A DNA stretch of 64,000 nt from Bagarius yarrelli (Eukaryota; Chordata; Actinopteri; Siluriformes; Sisoridae), in assembly GCA_005784505.1 (NCBI GenBank), contig VCAZ01000017.1:2746572-2810571 (forward strand). The letters are read 5' to 3'. A program made the position numbers and the translations under genes. Each line of letters starts with the position of its first letter. Position 1 is the stretch's first letter. The notes beneath the pieces are model-generated. The model saw only the letters and a program-made list of their open reading frames with translations, did no database searches and was not told the origin of the DNA. This document shows, one piece after another, positions 55,256 through 64,000 of the stretch.

Positions 55256-56925
55256 GATTAAAAAAATGCTTTAAGTCGTTTTATAATGTAACATACTATA
55301 TATATATATATTTCCAAACTATTGTCCATTTCTTTTAATAACTGATTTTAGTCCTTCCTTTTTAAATTCCAGTGTTTGTAGACTGTTTTAATGTGTGTAT
55401 GGTGTTGTTCTTAGGGTTTGTAGCAGAAACGACATTATGACGTGTATCTTAAAGATAAAAACTCGACATCTTGAGCAAGAATTTTTTTTTTCCAATATAT
55501 TTTGATTTGAGATTTGAGGTTTGGGAACAAGGCCACACCTCAAGCAATCACCTAACTTCCTCTAACCTTTATTTGTCAGACCAGCCCATACCATAATGTG
55601 TTTCACTTTTCAGTTATGGCAGTTCATAACCATCTGCCTTAAATATCCAATCGAGCAATATCCCCACCCTGAGTTTCACTGGGCCATCAATTCCAGCTGC
55701 CCACCACTTTTCCTTACCCCTTCATCGTCTTCCTACTATCCCTCACGTTAACATAAAGCCATCCCAGGCCGCGGTGCCGCTAGCCACTACCACACCCATT
55801 GCCCACTGTTATTACTACTAATACATATTTCTGAGGGGGGGCCACCAAAGTCTGTAGATCCTTACAATCGTCCTAACCCCCAAACTCGCTAGGTCCCTCA
55901 CGAGTGACATGTCCAGATGTCCTACCGTTCTCATCTGCATTTAAACGAAATAAATTAAATAATAAGAAATTTTCTCGAAGTATCAGCCTATATAAGGTCA
56001 ATAAAATAAATGAAATGTTAAGTGTTTGTTCCAACTTTACTATAGATAAGAAAACATTTATATATATATATATATATATACATACATCTCTGTTTCAAAC
56101 CCTTTTTTTGCAGAATCCAATAAAAAAGCATTGTATAATGTTTGGAAAACTCATTACTGTCAATTATTTTTTTAACCAAACTTTTTGTAGTTGCCAAGAA
56201 ACTGCATGTTCGCGTGAGGGACGCTCGCTGACCTTTATTTTCAACACTGCTCCACGATCCACAGTTTTTTTGTGTGTGTGTGTATATGTGTGTATGTGTG
56301 TTAGCAGCGATGGTGTTCTGAAAGCCCACCTCATTAAATCCAGCCTGAACTATGTGCATGCAGGGGGTTGGCAATGATGCTGATTTAGTTAACCTTTTCC
56401 GCGAGAGGAAGAGGAGGAGGAGGCATTTCTACTCCAACAAACCAGAGAGAAAAAAACAACATTGCTTACTTAATGAGAGAAACTGCATTTTCTTTTCAAA
56501 CGCATCACAGCCCACACATACACGTGTTGCTGAATTAAAGATAACCGAATTCGAGAGTTTAAACAGATACAGAAATGGATAGGACACGGTTTACTTTGTT
56601 TTTAAACATATTTGCAAGAAATGTACATAATAATAATAAAGAGAGCCAGCGAATTTAAGGCATAAGCAAACTATGCGGCTGCTCAAAACGTATGGCCACC
56701 AGGGGACCCCCAGGAGTACACGAAGTGACAGATCATTTTAGCCAATGAACAATAAAAACATGAAAAAAACAACAACAATGCAATATTATGTGTGATTGAT
56801 TAACGGTATTAAAATATAATACTCAAGGTTCTGGTGCAGAGAAAAGAAAAAAAAAGAAAAAAAAGAAAAATAATGAAACAAAATATCTTTATTTGTCACA
56901 TACTTTTTAAAGCACATGGAAATTC
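55256..56925. other. Intergenic
   Basis: The stretch 55510-55910 is strikingly C-rich on the plus strand (many CCC runs), unlike its surroundings; origin unknown. (TA)n at about 56060-56082, and A-rich sequence with AAAAG motifs at 56840-56870. The 157- and 118-codon frames overlapping at 55904-56377 on opposite strands have no recognisable domain. Confidence 0.35.
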
Positions 56926-57305
56926 TTTTTCACATATCCCAGCTTAGTAAGTTGGGGTCAGAGCGCAGGGTCAGCTATGATACAGAGCACCTGGAACAGG
57001 AATGGTTAAGGGTCTTGTTCAAGAACCCAACAGTGGCTGGCGGGCAGTGGTGGGGCTTGAACCCAGGTCTTCCTGGTCTTTAGATCAACAACTTAGGCTG
57101 GCGATGGTGGGGCTTGAACCCAGGTCTTCCTAGTCTTCAGTTCAACAACTTAGACTAGCCGTGGTGGGGCTTGAACCCAGGTCTTCCTGGTCTTCAAATC
57201 AACAACTCAGGTTGGCGATGGTGGGGCTTGAACCCAGGTCTTCCTAGTCTTCAGATCAACAACTCAGGTTGGCAGTGGTGGGGCTTAAACCCAGGTCTTC
57301 AAATT
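56926..57305 (-). repeat. SINE family C with five tandem 57-bp B-box units, minus strand
   Basis: The inverted body (CATATCCCAGCTTAGTAAG, GGGGTCAGAGCGCAGGGTC, GATACAGAGCACC, GGTTAAGGGTCTTGTTCAAG) is followed by five copies of an inverted B-box unit, GGGGCTTGAACCCAGGTCTT. They start near 57053 and recur exactly every 57 bases (the GAACCC core at 57059, 57116, 57173, 57230 and, changed to AAACCC, 57287). No A-box follows the last unit, so the head is lost. Confidence 0.9.
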
Positions 57306-57910
57306 AAGTTTTTACTTTATTATTGTGAATTTGTCGACTGGCAGAAATAATAGAATAATATTTAAACAATAAATAAATAGGAAAAAAACAAGCAAAAAAT
57401 AAAACAAAAACTAAAATAAAACAAAAACATATGTATACACAAGCAGATGAACTGAACTAAATTGTAAAAAAAAATTATTAAAAGTATTTTTGCACCAATC
57501 AATATATTATACATTTCTAGCTGAGGTTGTTGGCTGTTCGGTAAGTTCAGTGTTAGAGACCCTGAACCCGAGATAAAAGATGGGAAGAAAACACTGCTAT
57601 GACTCAAGTGACATTTAGAATCTTCATTTCCAGCTTGGTTTGTGTGTTTTTCTGTGCATACAAGAGAGATAATTGATTTGAAGTGACATGGAAAAGGCTA
57701 TTTATAAGTTATCTCGCACTCTTGCTTCAGCACCGTCACCCTTCGTCATGGTTGCGTTCGGGAACACCTCGAGGACATCCTGCAATCCCACTGTCTTGCA
57801 CTAATTAAATGGGAAATTGTGCAGCGATGCTTCCAAAATATTCAGCCAGGCAACCTCTTATGTTGTTCATGTAAGGAAAGAAAACCAGGCTTTACTAAAG
57901 ATTAATATAA
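57306..57910. other. Intergenic
   Basis: AT-rich spacer with A-rich stretches. Nothing recognised. Confidence 0.35.
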
Positions 57911-57917
57911 TACTTTC

Positions 57918-58232
57918 AGGGCAGCACGGTGGCTTAGTGGTTAGTACTGTTGCCTCACAGCAAGAAGGTCCTGGGTTTGATTCCCAGGCAGGGGTCTTTC
58001 TGTGTGAAGTTTGCATGTTCTCCCCACGCTTGCTGCGTCTCCGGTTTCCTCCCACAGTCCAAAAACATGTATGTTAGATTGATTGGTGATTCTAAGTTGC
58101 CCATATGTGTGTGGTCCTGTGATGGACTGGTGACCTGTCCAGTGTGTATCCCTCCTGCCGTTCACCCTTTCAGAGACAGCTGGGATAAACTGCAGCAGAT
58201 CCCTGTGACCCTGAATTAGGGAATAAGCGGGT
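57918..58232 (+). repeat. SINE family A, full length, plus strand
   Basis: Best-preserved copy. GGGCAGCACGGTGGCTTAGT (A-box-like), GGGTTTGATTCCCAGGCAG (B-box-like), GTTTGCATGTTCTCCCCACG, CACAGTCCAAAAACATGTAT, GATTGATTGGTGATTCTAAG, TGATGGACTGGTGACCTGTC, GAATTAGGGAATAAGCGGGT. No poly(A) tail. Confidence 0.92.
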
Positions 58233-58438
58233 ATATGAATAAATATTAATGTCATTAGGGATTTAGATTTTTTACTATAAATAAAAACTCCTATGGTTTG
58301 TGCATGCAGCAATGTGATACTAAAGAAATCAAGCTTAAGGTTAAATACTAATGATCTGTTCAAATCTCCAAGTATTAAAACACGTGTTTTATGAAAAAAA
58401 AAAATCAATCCGGTAGTATGATAGTACATACCAAACAG

Positions 58439-58628
58439 CATGGGTGTCCAAACTTAGGTCCTGGAGGTCCTGCAGGGTTTTCCTTTAACCCTGATTAAAC
58501 ACACCTAAACGAACTAAGATCTAAGAACTAGATCTTGCTAGGTAAATTTACAGGTAGGTGTATTGAGGCAAGTTACAGCTAAACTTTGCAGGACACCAAC
58601 CCCCCAGGACCGAGTTTGGACACCCCTG
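58439..58628. mobile_element. hAT-like MITE with 8-bp target duplication
   Basis: The left end CATGGGTGTCCAAACTTAGG and the inverted right end CAGGGGTGTCCAAACTCGG form terminal inverted repeats. Flanking octamers CCAAACAG (58431-58438) and CCAGACAG (58629-58636) differ at one base. About 190 bases, noncoding. Related in body to 4269-4427 (TAGGTAAATTTACAGGTAGG versus TAGGTAGACTTGAAACATAC). Confidence 0.88.
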
Positions 58629-58636
58629 CCAGACAG

Positions 58637-59085
58637 TATGTTGGCAAAAGTTTCTGGAAACCTGACTATCACAAACATGTCCAGATTGACTTTCCAATAT
58701 AATTTGGAGCTTAAATGTGAGATATGTGTCCATTTAGCCACAGACACTAAGAGATCAGCCACAGAGATCAGACACTAATTGTCGGATGAGGCGGTGTGTG
58801 TTGCAGTCTGTGTTCCAGTTCGACCCAAAAGTGTTCAGCGTTCAGTTTTTCGTCAAAACACAGCATGTCTTAATGGAGTTCAGGGGTTTTGTGCACAGGG
58901 ACACTGTCATGCTGGAACAGTATTGGGGTCTTTTAGTTGCAGTGAAGGATTAATGTATCGCTACATCACCCAAAGACATTCCAGACATGGAAGACGTGTC
59001 TTTCTGATACATTTTTGGACAGGAACCACATATGGATTTGATAGTCGGGTGTCCACAAACCTTTAGCAATATAGCATATGTGGTA
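58637..59085. mobile_element. DNA-transposon relic, copy 2, with terminal inverted repeats
   Basis: The left end ATGTTGGCAAAAGTTTCTGG followed by AAACCTGACTATCA is matched by the inverted right end ATTGCTAAAGGTTTGTGG followed by ACACCCGACTATCA. The interior shares TTTTGTGCACAGGGACACTG with the relic at 27770-28070. No transposase frame; the 95-codon frame inside is accidental. Confidence 0.65.
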
Positions 59086-60948
59086 ATATTTGTGAAACGT
59101 GTTGCATGTTACTACCCCTGTGAATTTTCTATAGATGTTCTATTGGCGGCACTTTTAAAACATTTTGTAAAAGTTTTCTTCTTCTGTTTAAATTAAATTG
59201 TCACTCAAAGGTTCTTTAAAGACCTTTGACAAGATGTGGGGCCCTTTTCTAGTATCTGCTGGCTAACTCTTTTTATACTTACTGTACGATTCTTATTTAT
59301 TTGATCCTTTTTATTTTATTTATTTACTTTTTTCTTTACCTTTTTTTTTGCTTTTTTCTTAAAAGGAATCATAGGTTATTGAGGGAGGGTAGCTTCTAGG
59401 TGGGTAGTAATAATATTAATAATAACATGGAAGAGTATTTTGTATAAAAATAATGCTGTAATCTGTCAAATTGATATTCCATGCAGTAAATCTAATAAAG
59501 AACTTTGAAGAAATAAAATAATTATGCAGAGAAATTAAAAGGAGAAGATTGAATATTGCAGTAAAACAGACCAGAGATCTCAACTTGGTTTCATAGATTC
59601 ACAAATGCGATCTCATTTTTTGCCCTGAACTACTATAAGAAGAACAGTTGGGAGTCTATTTATGATGACTGCACCAAACTGCGAGCTCCATAGTCTAATC
59701 CAACGACTGTAAAAAAAAAAAGAAAAAAAAAAAGTCTGAGGCAAGTCATGGTCGCTATGGATACCACCAAGTTGCAGCTGGGGATTTATGAGTTTGTGTC
59801 TGTGGCACTCATGAAATCTTAGCGACTTACAATTGAATCTAAATAACAAAAAAGTGTTGATTCCTTGATTCCTACTAGCCTTAGTGTCAGATTCGACTAA
59901 AGGAAAGGAATCGATTCGTATTGATTTTTTTAGGAGTCTTTTATTAGGTTATTATTACAAAAATAGAATGCAAATAGATTTGGAAATCATAGTCTATTTT
60001 ATCGTATTTATGACAAAAAAATTGTCCGTCCCTTTTATAAAGATTTCACTCTTCTTAATAATGAATCTTATAAAATCTTAAAAGATTTTGCTTCGATTAA
60101 AAATAACGATGTATTAATTGATGATATTGAAAGTAGCAAAATAAATATTTAAAAATTCCAGCATAAATTATGCAAATTTGCCACAATTTGGTTGTCGAGA
60201 CAAATTTTCTACGGCATTTTTAATAAAATAAGGGGGGGATAGGGAGAGAGGTGGGACCGGAAAAGACCTAAGCTGGGAATCGAACCCGGGACGCCGGAGC
60301 GCAACAACTTGAGATATTTTTTTTGTCCTCTGATGACATTCTGTCGGGCTTAGAAGATTGCAGACACTTTTCCAACCAGTAGGGAAGCCGAACCTGATGA
60401 TGCCAATTAGTCCGACAACTTTAAAGCACCCCAGGTAAAACGAGTCCAAGAGACAGAACCGCAGAAGAAGGAAAGTATAATAACTAATGAAAGTATAATA
60501 GGAGTGTTTTGTTTGCTGCTGGCTACCATTTAACGCGGGTTACTAAGCGTGTCCCGGATTGATGACCAGTCTTTGTGACTTCTTGTCTTGACCGCTGAGA
60601 TTCTACAGTGTGACATCGGGATTCATGTTTGTACAGTCCTGACAAGCAACAATCTCAACAGACTATAGAAATAAATCACACAAAGTTGCATCTCTAATTT
60701 TCAAAGAGCTCAACAACAATAATAACATGTCACTTATTAATGCTCCAAGCTGGCAGCTTAACAGCATAACAAATAATAGCACTGACAAAATAATTGACCA
60801 AATAAATCCATTACATGACAAATGATTGGGGATAAAAGCATGAAAAGGAGGAAAAGCAGAAGAATACGAGTGGCAGATGACACCACACAGTTGCTTCAGC
60901 AAAGAGAGAATGTGCGCATTAGGGTTGAAAAGATAAGGGCTTTTTAGT

Positions 60949-60950
<2 letters not shown>
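59086..60950. other. Intergenic
   Basis: No gene seen. A tRNA-like fragment GGGAATCGAACCCGGGACG at 60276-60294 with neighbouring GGGGGGGATAGGGAG is part of an unidentified repeat. Confidence 0.35.
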
Positions 60951-60989
<39 letters not shown>

Positions 60990-61131
60990 AGAAAAGCCCT
61001 GGCAGGGATGTTTACCCCCACTGGGCCACTTCCTCTGTAAAGCTGGCACCCTGACTGAGCGTTCTCTCTCTTTCTTTCTCTCTCTCTCTTACTCTTTCTC
61101 TCTCTCTCTTTCTCTCTGTCTCGCTGTCTTT

Positions 61132-61166
<35 letters not shown>

Positions 61167-61170
61167 TTCA
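60951..61170. repeat. (GT)n and (TC)n microsatellites
   Basis: GT run at about 60951-60986, then 70 bases of ordinary sequence, then TC-rich repeats from about 61060 to 61168. An (AAT)n run follows at 61264-61287. Confidence 0.9.
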
Positions 61171-61255
61171 CACACTCACAGACACACATCACACAAATGA
61201 TGTCTGACAAATTTGACATCCCAGTTATAGTAGCAACTAATTAGATTCAGAAGTA

Positions 61256-61286
<31 letters not shown>

Positions 61287-63234
61287 CATATATTTTTTAT
61301 GTGTAAAAGCTCCTCAACCCCAGCTAGAATTCTCAAGTTCCTTTTGTGGCCTCAACTAGAATTGTACATTGTTTTGGTTTTTCTTTTTTCTTTCTATTAA
61401 TTTACACATTTTTGTACCCACATTTGATATTTCAATATATACATAACATTTATGATATATGTGGCTTACTTGTTCCTATATAATATATTTTGAGGAAATA
61501 CTCAACATTCTTGCTGTATGTGGCTTACTTGTCCCGTAGGATTTTCTCCATATGATTTTCAACATTTCTGTCTAGTGTTTTCTGGGAAGAGTAAAAGGGC
61601 AAGAGTAAACAGGGAAGTGTCATTCCAGCCAACAGACACAATTCACTTAATTTTATAAGTCTTTTTAGGGCTTTTTTTAGCTGTTCTGTGATTTAAACTC
61701 ACAACCTTCCGATGAGTAGTCATACACTTTAGGCTCCTGGGCTACTAATTAAGCAACAGTTATCACTGTTTGGCCCTAATTAAGACCCTTAACTTATGAT
61801 TCAAATCTACATCCAAACTGCTCATTTGATTGAGTAGCTACACTACTAATCAATCAGCTAATTGCATTGATTTAGTGAAAATACACTTATCAAACTGAGG
61901 AGAGCAACTAAGGACATTCAGACAATATGTGCAGCAATATGTAGCCTTTACAGAGCTCTTTCAATTATACTTATTTCCTGTCTACAAAGTATGTAAACTC
62001 ACAGACTATAGTATAACTTTTTCTTTGGACTTATCAGTGTTTTTTGAACATTAAATAACTTGTGTATAACATTCACATGAATCTTCATACATCTTCGTAG
62101 TCTTGTAGGTGATGCAAAGAGAAACCGCCTCAAATAAGAGTGGTGTGCATCAGGGACCAACATTAGGATCGCTTAAGATTACTACATATCTATTCAATGC
62201 TAGTCATTTGCAGAACAGTTGCTTGAAGGACACATAATGCCTGGAATCACAGATGCTATTTACTATCAATAAAAAACCAGCAACAAAATTCTGCAAGTTC
62301 ATTAAACACTACAGTTTATTTCTTTTTTACAAGACTCTCCTGATGCCTTATTTAAATCTGTTTTTCTCTAACACAGAGTGAAAGGATAAAAAAGGACCTA
62401 TCAATATAAAGTGCGTTGAAGAAACAGATGGCGTTCCTAAGCAACAGGCAAACCTCTCTCGACACATTAAAGCCAATTATCAACACACCCAGTCAAATTG
62501 TTTTGTTTTTGACGTCTTTTGGCTGAAATGAGCTCTTCCCCAATAGGGCGTCCCGTCCCCCTGCTATGAGAGGCATGAGAGGAAGTTTCAGCTTGATCAA
62601 AGGATAATAAGGCACACGACTGTTAGGCAATAAAAAGAGGGGAAATGTGCAGAATCACTTTTAAACCGCTGCATTTAACACGATCTGAGTTAAGGAAAAT
62701 GTCCTTTTGAGGACTAGGTTGTGATTGGACCACTGCTTCTGTTTTTATAGTATGTAATTGGAATGATATTAGTTCATCTGCCACCTGGAAATCGAGCAGA
62801 GTTGTAATAGTTAGAAAAAAGAAATACATCTTTATACTAGTTTATACACTGATGATCCATCCATCCATTTTTTATTCCACGTACTGTACATAGGGTTGCA
62901 GGGAACCTTGAAGCCTAAAATACATGTCTTTAAAATGAAGAAGGAACCCAGAGTACCAGGAAAAAAACCCCTCATCCCCAGCATTTATATATTTTAGAAA
63001 TCAAATTAAACCAAAAGTAAATACAACATGAAATGTCATTCGGCTGTATTTAGAATTATATCATTCTTGTGCTGCCATCTGTTGGCCTATCTCAAAACTT
63101 TTTGATACCTGCAAATAAAAATATTATATTTTAGACTTAGGAAAGAATGTAGACTTAAGACCTACAGACACATAGTGCAAAGTTTTACCAAGTGAGCAAC
63201 TAATTATAACTACCCTAGCAGCCATTTCAAACAG
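61171..63234. other. Intergenic
   Basis: No gene seen. GTGGCTTACTTGT occurs twice (61460 and 61520) within a short imperfect duplication. A decayed tRNA-like fragment lies near 61690-61790 and a dispersed-repeat edge (GATCCATCCATCCATTTTTT) at 62853-62872. The part 62420-62640 is of high complexity and includes GATCAAAGG (TCF/LEF-like) at 62595-62603. Confidence 0.35.
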
Positions 63235-63410
63235 AGCAGTTACAGGGTTACGGTATTGGACTATTGATCAGAAAATTGTTTGATTGCCAGCACCACTATA
63301 TTACCACTGCTGGGCACATGAGCAAGGCTATTTACCCTCAATCGCTTGGTTTGATGAATGAGATTAATGTAAGTCGCACTAGTTAAGGTCATCTGCAAAA
63401 TATATGAATT
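63235..63410 (+). repeat. SINE family B, plus strand
   Basis: GTTACAGGGTTACGGTATTGG, TTGTTTGATTGCCAGCACC, CACTGCTGGGCACATGAGCA, CTCAATCGCTTGG and TAATGTAAGTCGCACTAG. Head partly decayed. The remaining bases to 64000 show nothing recognisable. Confidence 0.75.
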
Positions 63411-64000
63411 TATAATATAATTATATGGTAAATATATAAATATATTATGGTAAGATTATTAAAATTATCTATGAAAATAACCTAGAGTCTGAATTGTTAA
63501 TCATTAGTAAATCAAGATAATTCAAATCATATATTATAATCTTTAAAATCGTTTGGCACGTGTCATTCAAAGCATCCTGGAAGAAAGTTTAAAGGCTGGT
63601 GTATTTCTCCAAAATTCGGTTAAACTGATGACTCCCCATGGATCAGTGGCGAAATGTCTCCCCTGTGGATAGCGAAACACTCCAGTCAATCTGGCATCTG
63701 CATGCTTCCTTGGCAGCACAGGGTTTTTTTAGATTGGAAGAAAATGTGCATATGGGATTAGTTATACACAGAATACAGAAAGCTTAAAGAAGTACAATCG
63801 ATTCCTGCTCCTGATGATCAGGTCTAAAATTTCTTTCCTCAAAAATGCAAAAATATTAAGTTCATATTATTTGTACTAATAACATATATACCGTATTTAA
63901 AATGCAACAAGAAGTGCTGCATTAAATCCTGTGGGATTTTAATCATGAGTAATTTGGAGCATCATTTGTGTGTGCATGTCTGTGTCTTCCCTGAGGTACC

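Noticed and set aside
55904..56377. 157-codon plus and 118-codon minus overlapping frames
   Set aside because: Contain TA and GT repeats, have no domain, and overlap on opposite strands.
57918..58010. tRNA gene (tRNA-like A and B boxes), also at many other SINE heads
   Set aside because: No cloverleaf with paired acceptor stem; the sequence is the head of a dispersed SINE family.

Overview
The window is AT-rich vertebrate DNA, almost certainly from a teleost fish. Three multi-exon genes with GT-AG introns and fish-like proteins lie in a background of dispersed tRNA-headed SINEs, DNA-transposon relics, microsatellites and minisatellites. The repeat repertoire suggests an otophysan fish, possibly a catfish. 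That last step is inference from repeat style and was not tested.

The coding content is one tandem cluster on the + strand of voltage-gated calcium channel gamma-subunit / TARP genes, in the order cacng5 (7641-10286, 5 coding exons, 273 aa), cacng4 (20312-28967, 4 coding exons, 325 aa) and cacng1 (34147-46074, 4 coding exons, 226 aa). This is the gene order known at human 17q24 (CACNG5-CACNG4-CACNG1). All three reading frames close across canonical splice sites, keep the four-membrane-span claudin-like fold with the GLW...C...C extracellular motif, and are close to the human lengths. The first three introns have the same phase (1-1-1) in every gene, as expected for tandem duplicates; cacng5 has one extra phase-0 intron. 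Gamma-5 (type II TARP) and gamma-4 (type I TARP, ending in a TTPV PDZ ligand) are AMPA-receptor auxiliary subunits. Gamma-1 belongs to the skeletal-muscle Cav1.1 complex. I cannot tell whether these are the teleost a or b paralogues.

Layout: 1-7600 is upstream intergenic DNA with a 2.1-kb minisatellite broken by a SINE, and one hAT-like MITE. 7.6-10.5 kb holds cacng5. 10.5-19.9 kb is intergenic, with a large tetranucleotide/TA/GA block, two full-length SINEs and an inverted-repeat element. 19.9-29 kb holds cacng4, starting in a CpG-rich region; its first intron carries several SINEs and an antisense Ty3/Gypsy pol relic. 29-34 kb is intergenic with a decayed 21-bp minisatellite. 34-46 kb holds cacng1, whose 9.6-kb first intron contains a pentanucleotide array, a SINE with a tandemly multiplied B-box segment, and a GT/CA-rich minisatellite next to exon 2. 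46-64 kb has no gene I can support; it holds a 33-bp minisatellite, a LINE 3' end, a ~190-bp tandem repeat split by a SINE, and several MITEs and SINEs.

I found no prokaryote-style system, CRISPR array, viral gene, rRNA or functional tRNA gene. The most unusual observations are the (TG)13 tract that replaces the polypyrimidine tract before cacng5 exon 3, the SINEs with multiplied B-box units, and the block structure of the tandem arrays.
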